From Methylopila capsulata (GTDB taxonomy: Bacteria > Pseudomonadota > Alphaproteobacteria > Rhizobiales > Methylopilaceae), in NCBI RefSeq assembly GCF_016907975.1, contig NZ_JAFBCY010000005.1, positions 62,001 through 126,000 of the forward strand: a stretch of 64,000 nucleotides of DNA, written 5' to 3'. Numbering within the stretch: position 1 is the stretch's first letter; each line of letters opens with the position of its first letter. The notes beneath the pieces were generated by a model. It had not been told where the DNA came from, did not search any database, and saw only the letters and a list, made by a program, of their open reading frames with translations. Positions 16,752-24,287 of this stretch are shown one piece after another. Made by a program: the position numbers and the translations under genes.

Positions 16752-18497
16752 TTGGCAGCCGTCCCTCCGATCCCGGAACGCGCATCGCACCGACGGCTGG
16801 CGGGCCTGAACCAGCTCGCAACCGTTATTCCCTTGCGGCGCAGCGTCCTTATCCTGTTCTGCCTTGTGCTCGCAGGCGTCGCCGAAGGCCTGGGCGTCGC
16901 AAGCCTGCTGCCGCTGATCACCCTCATCGGCGAGGACGGCGGCGGCTCCAAAGGGGCCAAGGTCGCCGACGTCCTGAGCACCGTCGGCCTGCAACCGACG
17001 ATCGGCGTGTTCCTGGCGATTCTGGTCATCGGCATGGCGCTCAAGGCGACCCTCAGCCTGGTGGCGCTGCACCAGGTCGGCCGCGCCGTCGCCGACGTCG
17101 CGGTGAAGATGCGGCTCCAACTGATCGACGCGCTTCTCGCCGCGCGCTGGTCCTACTACGTGCGCCAACCGGTCGGGCGCTTCTCGAACGCCCTCGGCGG
17201 CGAAGCGAACCAGGCCGGCGAAACCTACAATCAGGCGGCCCAGCTGGTGGCGGACCTGATCCAGGTCGCGACCTACGTCACGATCGTGGCCCTGTTCTCG
17301 TGGAAGCTCGCGCTGCTGTCGCTCGCCGTCGGACTGCTGATGGTGCTGACGCTGAACCGGTTCGTGACCATCGCGAAGCGGACCGCCCGTAAGCAGAACC
17401 GTCACGTCAAGCGCATGATCGGCGGCCTCACGGACCTTCTCGTCGGCATCAAGCCCATGAAGGCCATGGGCCGCCACGCCCGCTTCCAGTCGCTGTTCGA
17501 GCGCGACGCCGAGACGATCCGCAGGGCGCAGCGCAAGCAGTCCTTCGCGCGCCACGCCAACAAGACGCTGCAGGAGCCGATCCTGGCCATCTGCCTCGCC
17601 GCCGGCATCTACGCGGCGCTAGTGCTTGGTAGCGCCCCTCCGGGAGAGGTGCTGGTGATGTCGGTCCTGCTGGTGCGGACCGTGACGACCATCGGCAAGG
17701 CCCAGCAAGGCCTGCAGGCTCTGCGCATCGCCGAAGCCGGTTTCGTGGCGGTGACGGAGACGATCGAGCTCGCCCGACGCGCGCGGGAATCGCTTCATCC
17801 CGGCGCGACGCCCAGCTTCGAGCGCGCGGTCGCGTTCCGGGACGTGAGCTTCGCCTACGACCGCGAGCCCGTCATCGAAAACGCGTCCTTCGAGGTTCCG
17901 AAGGGCCTCGTCACCACGATCACCGGCGGCTCGGGCGCGGGCAAGACCACCACCGTCGACCTGCTTCTCGGCCTGCACGAGCCGACCGCCGGCGAGATCT
18001 TGATCGACGGCGCGCCGCTGGCCGGCCTCGACCTCGTCGCCTGGCGGCGGATGACCGGCTACGTGCCGCAGGAGCTCATTCTGTTCCACGACACTTTGCT
18101 CTCGAACGTCACCCTCGGCCAACCGGAGTTCACCCGCGAGGACGTCGAGCGCGCGCTGGAGGCGGCCGGCGCGGCGGACTTTGTGGCGAAGCTGCCGGAG
18201 GGCGTCGAGACGATCGTGGGCGAGCGCGGGGCGCGGCTCTCCGGCGGGCAACGCCAGCGCATCGCCATCGCGCGGGCGCTGATCCACCGTCCGCAACTCC
18301 TCATCCTCGACGAGGCGACCACCGCGCTCGACCCCGACACCGAGGCCAACATCGTGCGCAACGTGATGGACCTCGCCCGCTCCACGGGCCTGACGGTGCT
18401 CGCGATTTCGCACCAGCCGGCCTGGGCTCGGGCGGCCGACCACGTGGTTCATCTGGCCGAGGGGCGCGTGGTGAAGGTTGACAGCCACGCCGCGTGA
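16752..18497 (+). CDS. Half-size ABC exporter, fused permease and ATPase (MsbA/PglK-like)
   Basis: A 581-residue type-IV ABC transporter half that works as a homodimer in the inner membrane. The N-terminal six-helix domain begins near SVLILFCLVLAGVAEGLGVASLLPLI. The ATPase domain (from about residue 355) has Walker A GGSGAGKTT, the Q-loop YVPQELILFHDT, signature LSGGQRQRIAIARAL, Walker B LLILDEATTALD and the switch region AISHQPAW. The AEGLGVASLLPLI pattern is shared with glycan or lipid-linked oligosaccharide exporters. It follows neuA by 155 bases, so export or flipping of a nonulosonate-containing glycan or lipid is the best guess. The TTG start is not certain. Confidence 0.85.
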   Translation: MAAVPPIPERASHRRLAGLNQLATVIPLRRSVLILFCLVLAGVAEGLGVASLLPLITLIGEDGGGSKGAKVADVLSTVGLQPTIGVFLAILVIGMALKATLSLVALHQVGRAVADVAVKMRLQLIDALLAARWSYYVRQPVGRFSNALGGEANQAGETYNQAAQLVADLIQVATYVTIVALFSWKLALLSLAVGLLMVLTLNRFVTIAKRTARKQNRHVKRMIGGLTDLLVGIKPMKAMGRHARFQSLFERDAETIRRAQRKQSFARHANKTLQEPILAICLAAGIYAALVLGSAPPGEVLVMSVLLVRTVTTIGKAQQGLQALRIAEAGFVAVTETIELARRARESLHPGATPSFERAVAFRDVSFAYDREPVIENASFEVPKGLVTTITGGSGAGKTTTVDLLLGLHEPTAGEILIDGAPLAGLDLVAWRRMTGYVPQELILFHDTLLSNVTLGQPEFTREDVERALEAAGAADFVAKLPEGVETIVGERGARLSGGQRQRIAIARALIHRPQLLILDEATTALDPDTEANIVRNVMDLARSTGLTVLAISHQPAWARAADHVVHLAEGRVVKVDSHAA

Positions 18498-18548
18498 TGC
18501 GACCCGCGGCGGAGCGCCTCCCGCGCCCCTCTTGGACCAAGCCTGCGC

Positions 18549-20231
18549 ATGACGGACCGCCATCCCCCGCACGAGACCATCCTCGACGCGCTCGACGCCG
18601 CGGCGACGGGCGACCGCGGCTTCACATTCCATTCGGCGCGCGGCGAGGTCCTGGCCGATCTGCCCTACGCCCGGCTGCGCGACGACGCCCGCGCTCTGGC
18701 CGCCCGCCTGCTCGCCGCGGGCCTGACGCCGGGCGATCGCGTCGGCCTGATCGCCGAGACCGAGGCCGACTTCGTGCGGCTGTTCTTCGCCTGCGGCTAC
18801 GCCCGGCTGGTGCCGGCGCCGATGCCGCTGCCGATGGCCTTCGGCGGCCGCGAGACCTACCTCGCCCACATCCGCCGCATGGTGGAGACCGCGGACGCCG
18901 CGGCGGCCTTCGCGCCGGCCGCCCTCAAGGCGTGGCTGCTGGAGGCGGTCGACGGGCTGCCGCTGAAGCTCGCGGGGTCGATCGCGGACGTCCCCGAGGC
19001 GGAGGCCGGCGGCGACCTCGACCGTCCGGCGCCGGAGGATCTCGCCTACCTGCAGTTTTCCTCGGGCAGCACGCGCTTCCCGAAGGGCATCATGGTGACC
19101 CACGCGGCGCTGATGGCGAACGCCGCCGGGATCAGCCGCGCGGGGCTCGAAACCACGCCGGACGACCGCTGCGTGTCGTGGCTCCCGTTCTACCACGACA
19201 TGGGTCTCGTCGGCTTCATGCTCACGCCGATCGTGGCCGGGCTCTCGGTCGACTACCTCTCGACCCGCGACTTCGCGCGGCGGCCGCTGATGTGGCTGGA
19301 GCTGATCTCACGCAACCGCGCCACGATCTCCTACAGCCCGAGCTTCGGCTTCGAGCTCTCGGTGCAGCGCGCCGCGACGCTCGACCTCGGCGCGCTGGAC
19401 CTGACGTCCTGGCGGATCGCCGGCATCGGCGGCGACATGATCCGTCCCCATGTGCTGCGCCGCTTCGCCGATCGCTTCGCCGCCCACGGGTTCCGGCTCG
19501 GAAGCTTCGTGCCGAGCTACGGCATGGCCGAGGCCACGCTCGCGCTGTCCTTCGCGCCGCTCCGCGAGGGGCTCCGCACCGAGACGCTCGACCTCGACCG
19601 GCTGGAGAGCGACGGCGTCGCCGCGGCGGCGGGCGAAAGCGTCCGGACGCGCGAGTTCGTGCTGTGCGGCGCGGCCCTCCCCGGCCATGCGATCGAGGTC
19701 CGCGACCCCACGGGCGCGCCGCAGGCGGACCGCGCCGTCGGCCAGGTGTTCGCGCGGGGCCCGAGCCTGATGCAGGCCTATTTCCGCGAGGACGAGGCGA
19801 CGGCCGCCGCGATCGACGCCGCCGGCTGGCTCGACACCGGCGATCTCGGATACCTCGTCGACGGCCAGATCGTGATCACCGGCCGCGCCAAGGACCTGAT
19901 CCTGATCAACGGGCGGAACATCTGGCCTCAGGACATGGAGTGGGCGGCCGAAAGCGAGATCGCCGGCCTGCGCAGCGGCGACGTCGCCGTGTTCTCGGTG
20001 GACTCCGCCGACGACGAGGAGGTCGTGGCGCTAGTCCAGTGCCGCGCGAGCGCGCCCGACGTCCGCGAGGCGTTGCAAGCCGAGGTCGAAAAGGTGCTCA
20101 GGATGCGATTCGGCGTCGCGCCGGTCGTCCGGCTGGTCGGGGCGCACGCGCTGCCGGTCACGTCATCCGGAAAGCTCAGCCGGAGCCGCTCGCGGGAGCT
20201 CTATCTTTCGCTGGGTTCCGCTCAGGCCTGA
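18549..20231 (+). CDS. Fatty acyl-AMP ligase / acyl-ACP synthetase (candidate AasR-like, sphingolipid pathway)
   Basis: ANL-superfamily adenylating enzyme, 560 residues. It activates a fatty acid as acyl-AMP and is expected to load it on a carrier protein. The ATP-binding loop is YLQFSSGSTRFPKGIMVTH. WLPFYHDMGLVGFMLTPI is typical of fatty acyl-AMP ligases. SYGMAEATLALSF, then GWLDTGDLGYLVDGQIVITGRAKDLILINGRNIWPQD, mark the hinge, and the C-terminal lysine lies in SSGKLSRS. The gene precedes an acyl carrier protein and serine palmitoyltransferase in the same orientation. In Caulobacter an acyl-ACP synthetase, a dedicated ACP and Spt are all needed for ceramide synthesis, which is the basis for the role proposed here. 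There are 51 bases between the ABC exporter and this gene. Confidence 0.85.
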   Translation: MTDRHPPHETILDALDAAATGDRGFTFHSARGEVLADLPYARLRDDARALAARLLAAGLTPGDRVGLIAETEADFVRLFFACGYARLVPAPMPLPMAFGGRETYLAHIRRMVETADAAAAFAPAALKAWLLEAVDGLPLKLAGSIADVPEAEAGGDLDRPAPEDLAYLQFSSGSTRFPKGIMVTHAALMANAAGISRAGLETTPDDRCVSWLPFYHDMGLVGFMLTPIVAGLSVDYLSTRDFARRPLMWLELISRNRATISYSPSFGFELSVQRAATLDLGALDLTSWRIAGIGGDMIRPHVLRRFADRFAAHGFRLGSFVPSYGMAEATLALSFAPLREGLRTETLDLDRLESDGVAAAAGESVRTREFVLCGAALPGHAIEVRDPTGAPQADRAVGQVFARGPSLMQAYFREDEATAAAIDAAGWLDTGDLGYLVDGQIVITGRAKDLILINGRNIWPQDMEWAAESEIAGLRSGDVAVFSVDSADDEEVVALVQCRASAPDVREALQAEVEKVLRMRFGVAPVVRLVGAHALPVTSSGKLSRSRSRELYLSLGSAQA

Positions 20232-20467
20232 ACACATTCGGCGCCGTTCTGTTTCAATGCCGGACAGCTCCGACGGCGCACGCGCCAAGACGCCGTGCGG
20301 CTCTGCAACGTCCAGAGCGCGTCACACGCGCCGCCGACCGCGCAGACGCTTCGTTAACCAGCTGTGCCGTTTTCTGGATTATCAGGAGTTTTCACCGCTG
20401 GAAGGCCGCCCAGGAGGGCGCCGCCCCGACCGGAAAGCCAGGAGCGACACGCGGTCTGGGCATCCCT

Positions 20468-20496
20468 GCCGGCCCATCGGCCGGCGTTGCCTTTTT
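20468..20496 (+). terminator. Possible rho-independent terminator after acyl ligase
   Basis: GCCGGCC (20468-20474) pairs with GGCCGGC (20479-20485); six bases later comes a run of five T (20492-20496). The gap between stem and T run and the 236-base distance from the stop codon make it tentative. Confidence 0.35.
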
Positions 20497-20637
20497 CGCA
20501 ACACTTGCCGGCGGAACGACCGGCCGGCGAAACATTCGGCCGAATTCGGCCCCGGGGGAGACATCACGCATGTGTAACACGCTGAATCCCCTGTTGATTT
20601 GCTGACATGCTCAGAAACTTTACAGATCGACGACAAC

Positions 20638-20670
20638 TCCATATTTTCCGCGCTGACAACGAAATATGGA
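20638..20670. promoter_or_regulatory. Inverted repeat upstream of the ACP gene
   Basis: TCCATATTT (20638-20646) and AAATATGGA (20662-20670) are perfect 9-base arms with a 15-base spacer, ending 21 bases before ATG 20692. The AT-rich arms stand out in GC-rich surroundings. It could be an operator or a 5'-leader hairpin; nothing in the sequence tells which. Confidence 0.4.
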
Positions 20671-20691
20671 TCCGTCCGCCTGGACGAAAAG

Positions 20692-20943
20692 ATGAGTGAA
20701 GAGAAAAACGAGTTGCTCGCCGAGATTTCCGAAGTGCTAGAGACGGTAGTCAATCGGCGGGTCGAGTTACGGACGGATATGAACATCGTGAACGATCTTG
20801 GCCTTGATTCAATTGCCGTGATGAACTTCTGCATGGCGCTGGAGGACAAGTTCGACATCTCGATTCCGCTGCATGACATGGCGAGTGTTGTGACCGTCGA
20901 CGATCTAGCGAAGACGATCCAAGCTCTGCGGAGTAATGCGTGA
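20692..20943 (+). CDS. Acyl carrier protein (sphingolipid locus)
   Basis: An 83-residue stand-alone carrier protein. The phosphopantetheine serine is Ser40 in NDLGLDSIAVMNF, followed by the acidic recognition helix ALEDKFDISIPLHD. ATG 20692 gives MSEEKNELLAEI, the usual helix-1 start; the longer frame from 20599 is not supported. It is visibly richer in A and T than its neighbours, with codons such as gta, tta and cta that are rare nearby. It is placed directly before serine palmitoyltransferase (one base between the stop and ATG 20945) and after an acyl-AMP ligase, so it probably presents the acyl group used by SPT. Caulobacter uses a comparable dedicated ACP for ceramide synthesis. Confidence 0.9.
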   Translation: MSEEKNELLAEISEVLETVVNRRVELRTDMNIVNDLGLDSIAVMNFCMALEDKFDISIPLHDMASVVTVDDLAKTIQALRSNA

Positions 20944-20944
20944 T

Positions 20945-22246
20945 ATGTCGATTTTTGGTAAGTTTGCGGCGCTCAGCGCGCGGTACGATCGTCTGAAGCA
21001 GAGCGGGGCCGATCCGTTTTCGGTGAAGTTCGACGACATCCTGTCCTCGGTCGAAGGCGTCGTGCGCGGCAAGAAGACCTTGCTGTTCGGCACCAACAAC
21101 TACCTCGGCCTGACCTTCGACGAGGTCGCCATGGAGATGTCGGCGGACGCCATCCGCCACCACGGCACCGGCACCACCGGCTCCCGCATCGCCAACGGCA
21201 GCTACAAGGTCCACGCCGAGCTCGAGCGCGAGCTCGCGGACTTCTACCGCCGCAAGCACTGCATGGTGTTCTCCACCGGCTATCAGGCCAACCTCGGCAT
21301 GATCTCGACGCTGGTCGGCAAGGACGACCACCTGTTCCTGGACGCCGACAGCCACGCCTCGATCTACGACGGCTCGCGCCTCGGCCACGCGCCGGTGGTC
21401 CGCTTCCGCCACAACAACCCCGACGACCTCGCCAAGCGCCTCCGCCGCCTCGCCGACCAGCCGGGCGACAAGCTGATCGTGGTCGAGGGCATCTACTCGA
21501 TGCTGGGCGACACCGCCCCGCTGAAGGAGTTCGTCGACGTCAAGCGCGAGTACGGCGCCTACCTGATGGTGGACGAAGCGCACTCCATGGGCGTGCTCGG
21601 CCGCGACGGCCGCGGCCTCGCCGAGCGTGAGGGCGTCGAGGACGACGTCGACTTCGTGGTCGGCACCTTCTCGAAGAGCCTCGCCAGCGTCGGCGGCTTC
21701 TGCGTCTCGAGCCTCGAGGGCTTCGAGATCCTGCGGCTCGCCTCGCGGCCCTACATGTTCACGGCCTCGCTGCCGCCCTCGATCATGTCCTCGACGATCT
21801 CGGCGCTGAAGACGCTGCGGCGCGAGCCGGAGCGTCGGACGAAGCTCACCGCCAACAGCCGCCGGTTCTACAACGGCCTGCGCGGCGCCGGCTTCAACGT
21901 CGGCCCGGAGTGCACCCCGATCGTGGCGGTCATCATCGACAACCCCGACATCGCGGTGGCGTTCTGGAAGCGGCTGCTAGAGGAGGGCATGTACCTCAAC
22001 CTCGCGCTGCCGCCCGCAACGCCGAACGCGTCAGCCTTCCTGCGCTCCAGCGTCAGCGCGGCGCATTCGGACGAGCACATCGACTTCGCGATCGCCCTGA
22101 TGACCCGCATCGGCCGCGAATTCGGCCTGCTGCCGAACGAGACCAACGTCTGCCCGTTCCCGGTCAGCGCAGAACGCCTCGGCGCCACAGCCGCCACAGC
22201 ACGGGCCCTGCCGACAGCAGTGGGTGCCGGCGCTGGAATGGCGTGA
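20945..22246 (+). CDS. spt: Serine palmitoyltransferase (alpha-oxoamine synthase family)
   Basis: PLP enzyme that condenses an acyl thioester with serine to 3-ketosphinganine, the first step of sphingoid base synthesis. Key sites are NNYLGLTFDEVAMEM, HGTGTTGSRIANGSYKVHAELE, FSTGYQANLGMIS, DADSHASIYDG, VVEGIYSMLGD, DEAHSMGVLG and the Schiff-base lysine K244 in GTFSKSLASVGG. The family also contains 8-amino-7-oxononanoate and 2-amino-3-ketobutyrate enzymes. GVEDDVDFVVGTFSKSLASVGGF (read in part) and the dedicated ACP next door favour SPT. ATG 20945 is placed 11 bases after a GGAG; ATG 20936, overlapping the ACP stop, is the alternative. The last 83 bases overlap the 3' end of the opposing gene. 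Confidence 0.88.
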   Translation: MSIFGKFAALSARYDRLKQSGADPFSVKFDDILSSVEGVVRGKKTLLFGTNNYLGLTFDEVAMEMSADAIRHHGTGTTGSRIANGSYKVHAELERELADFYRRKHCMVFSTGYQANLGMISTLVGKDDHLFLDADSHASIYDGSRLGHAPVVRFRHNNPDDLAKRLRRLADQPGDKLIVVEGIYSMLGDTAPLKEFVDVKREYGAYLMVDEAHSMGVLGRDGRGLAEREGVEDDVDFVVGTFSKSLASVGGFCVSSLEGFEILRLASRPYMFTASLPPSIMSSTISALKTLRREPERRTKLTANSRRFYNGLRGAGFNVGPECTPIVAVIIDNPDIAVAFWKRLLEEGMYLNLALPPATPNASAFLRSSVSAAHSDEHIDFAIALMTRIGREFGLLPNETNVCPFPVSAERLGATAATARALPTAVGAGAGMA

Positions 22247-23120
22247 CGACGATCGCGTGGCCCGAGTGCCGCTCGATCTTCCAGGCGATGTAGTCCACGC
22301 CGCCTGAGAACGTGAAGACCGCCTTGGCGAGCCGCGCGAGATTGAGCGGCTTCGCCAGGCGCCGCCGCCGGGCCCAGGCCTTCGCGGCTTTGGCGCGGCT
22401 CTCCGGAGCGACGCGCGGCGACAGCGCCCCATCCGTCTCCGTCGCGAACGGCACGCCCTCCGCGGCCCATCCCAGCGTCAGCATGCGCGCAAAGCGCTCC
22501 GGCGCCCGCTCGACGATCGAGGACGGCCGCGCGGCGCTCTCCACCCGCAGCTCCGAGGCGTAGGTGCGCTGGAACAGCGCCGTCCAGAACGCCGCCGCCG
22601 GCCCGCGCTCCGGCCCCAGATGCGCCGCCCACCACGCCGCGGCGCCGACCGCGGTCGCCACCGCATCCGCGATCGCCCTCGCTGCGGCTTCGTCGCGCGC
22701 GTAAGGCAGGGCCGCCGGCTGGCAGAAGCGCGTCCAGATCGTGGTGTCGCGGCTCAGAGCCCGGGCGTGGCGCGCGAACTGCGCCACCGACATGATCGCC
22801 ACCTTGGCGCGGAGCTGCGGGGCGTCGCCTGCGCTCTCGGCGTACTCCACGTTCGGCGGCAGCAGCCGGTTGCCCGCGGTCGCGAACCGGCTCTGGTTCC
22901 ACGCCGCGAGGTCGTCGAGCAGCACGTAGAAGTCGAGCAGGCCGTCGGTCTCGCCGGTGCGCAGCGCCGAGCCGTAGAACAGCACGCCCGCGACGCCCCC
23001 TCCCCCGCGCGCCGCCAGCTCGGCCGCGAAGGCCCGCACGGCCTCAGGCTGAGGCGCGGCGAGCTCCGCGGCGACGGCGGACGTCAGGGGCGCTCGTGCG
23101 GGGTTCGGGAGAGGCGGCAT
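22164..23120 (-). CDS. Nucleotidyltransferase-fold protein of the lipid locus
   Basis: A 318-residue protein with an apparent nucleotidyltransferase core near residues 45-70: VLFYGSALRTGETDGLLDFYVLLDD, a GS followed by spaced acidic residues. The C-terminal half (AVFTFSGGVDYIAWKIERHSG) resembles what I recall of proteins annotated as phosphatidate cytidylyltransferase/Tam41-like, but I am unsure. ATG 23120 is preferred; upstream codons to 23219 lie in non-conserved sequence. It is encoded convergently with SPT, whose 3' end it overlaps by 83 bases, and lies upstream of no gene on its own strand in this locus. Its place beside a lipid kinase and a CDP-alcohol phosphatidyltransferase suggests a role in headgroup activation; substrate unknown. 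Confidence 0.7.
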   Translation of the reverse strand: MPPLPNPARAPLTSAVAAELAAPQPEAVRAFAAELAARGGGGVAGVLFYGSALRTGETDGLLDFYVLLDDLAAWNQSRFATAGNRLLPPNVEYAESAGDAPQLRAKVAIMSVAQFARHARALSRDTTIWTRFCQPAALPYARDEAAARAIADAVATAVGAAAWWAAHLGPERGPAAAFWTALFQRTYASELRVESAARPSSIVERAPERFARMLTLGWAAEGVPFATETDGALSPRVAPESRAKAAKAWARRRRLAKPLNLARLAKAVFTFSGGVDYIAWKIERHSGHAIVVTPFQRRHPLLSAGPVLWRLWRRGVLR

Positions 23121-23226
23121 GGGATCAGAGCGCTTTGGGTGGGGATGTTCGGGGGCCGGGATGGGAAGCGAAGATGGCGGTTTGTGACCCGCGCCGGTTG
23201 CATCCACGTGACGAACCACGACGTCA

Positions 23227-23312
23227 TTCCGGCCGAAGCGCCGGAATCCATCACCCCGCCGCCCAGCGTCTGCGTGATCGGCGGGGTGATGGGCCCCGGG
23301 ACAAGCCCGGGG
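23227..23312. repeat. Intergenic triple-hairpin repeat
   Basis: Three hairpins in a row. TTCCGG/CCGGAA pairs 23227-23232 with 23241-23246. A 13-base perfect stem pairs 23249-23261 with 23279-23291. CCCCGGG/CCCGGGG pairs 23294-23300 with 23306-23312 around an ACAAG loop. It lies between two minus-strand genes. The third hairpin shares its CAAG loop with the element at 56651-56730. Confidence 0.75.
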
Positions 23313-23369
23313 CGACCGCGGAGCGTGAGACTAAGTCGCGCGCTCCCGGCGCGAAACAGCTCCCGCCGC

Positions 23370-24287
23370 TCAATACGTCACGAACGTCACCGCCGGCCCG
23401 GTCGCGATCTCGACCTTGCGGTCGGGACCGGCGTGGAACGTGTCGCCGTCGAGGATGAAGGGCGCGGCGAGGTCGAGCGCGACGTGGTCCGCGCGCTGGC
23501 TGACGTAGCCGGCCTCCGCCATCCACGGGGCCGGGCTCCGCCGGCCGACCGCGAGCAGCGCCCGCGCCAGCCGCCGCGGCGGCGCGGCGACGTCGAGCAG
23601 GCGGATCGCGCCCTCGCCCTCGCCCCAGAACGGCCAGAGCCCCAGCATGAGCTTGTGGAGCGAGGTCGCGAGCAGGACGAAGCGGTCTTGCGCGACGGCG
23701 GGCCCGCCGTCGACCGCGACGGAGGCGGCGACGCCGCTGCGCCACGCCTGCCGCTCGGCCCCGGAGAACGCGGCGCTGATGCTGGAGGCGACCGCCAAGC
23801 CAAGGCCGACGCCCTGCGCGAAGCCGCGCTTGTGGACCTGGGCGTTGGCGAGCCGGACGCCGCGCTCGAAGGCGCCGCAGCCGAACACGAAGCCGTAGCG
23901 CGTGACGCCGTCCGCGGTGACCCGCATCGGCCGGCGGATCTCGCGGCGGCGCGGCGGCGCGCCGGACGCGACCGCCGCGGCCAGGCCTGCGAGGTCCTTC
24001 ACGCCGCCGACGTCCGCCGCCGCCACGTTGGTCTTGCCGCGGGGCACGAAGGCGATCGGCGGCGGCGCGCCGTCGTAGGCCGCGATCAGCGCGGTGAGCG
24101 CCTCGCGCAGGGTGCCGTCGCCGCCGGCGATCGCGATCACCCCGACGCCGCCGGCCTTCAGCCGGGCGATGGCCGGGGCGTAGCCGTCGATCCCGTCGGG
24201 CGTTTCCGCCACGACGCCGGGCGCGCCGACAAGGCCCTCGACGCCGCGCCAGCTCTTGGCGTTCGCGAGAACGCCAAGCGTCGTCAC
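23370..24287 (-). CDS. Lipid kinase with DAGK catalytic domain (candidate ceramide/sphingoid kinase)
   Basis: A 305-residue kinase of the diacylglycerol/sphingosine kinase superfamily. IAIAGGDGTLREAL is the nucleotide-binding GGDGT loop at about residues 50-63, and PIAFVPRGKTNVAAADV is the second substrate-binding block, here with GKTN where many relatives read GTxN. GTG 24287 is fixed by the GTGA overlap with the upstream gene; the frame continues open to 25520 but that part is the shadow of the neighbour. Next to SPT, a ceramide or sphingoid base is a sensible acceptor: Caulobacter has a ceramide kinase of this superfamily in its sphingolipid locus (CpgB). Diacylglycerol is the alternative substrate. 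Confidence 0.82.
   Translation of the reverse strand: MTTLGVLANAKSWRGVEGLVGAPGVVAETPDGIDGYAPAIARLKAGGVGVIAIAGGDGTLREALTALIAAYDGAPPPIAFVPRGKTNVAAADVGGVKDLAGLAAAVASGAPPRRREIRRPMRVTADGVTRYGFVFGCGAFERGVRLANAQVHKRGFAQGVGLGLAVASSISAAFSGAERQAWRSGVAASVAVDGGPAVAQDRFVLLATSLHKLMLGLWPFWGEGEGAIRLLDVAAPPRRLARALLAVGRRSPAPWMAEAGYVSQRADHVALDLAAPFILDGDTFHAGPDRKVEIATGPAVTFVTY

Larger units (their letters stand above)
20232..20691. other. 460-base intergenic region between acyl ligase and ACP
   Basis: No supported gene lies here. It contains a possible terminator (20468-20496), an AT-rich stretch from about 20560 onward that probably holds the promoter of the ACP-SPT pair, and a 9-base inverted repeat just before the ACP start (20638-20670). 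No tRNA or known riboswitch pattern was recognised. Confidence 0.5.
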
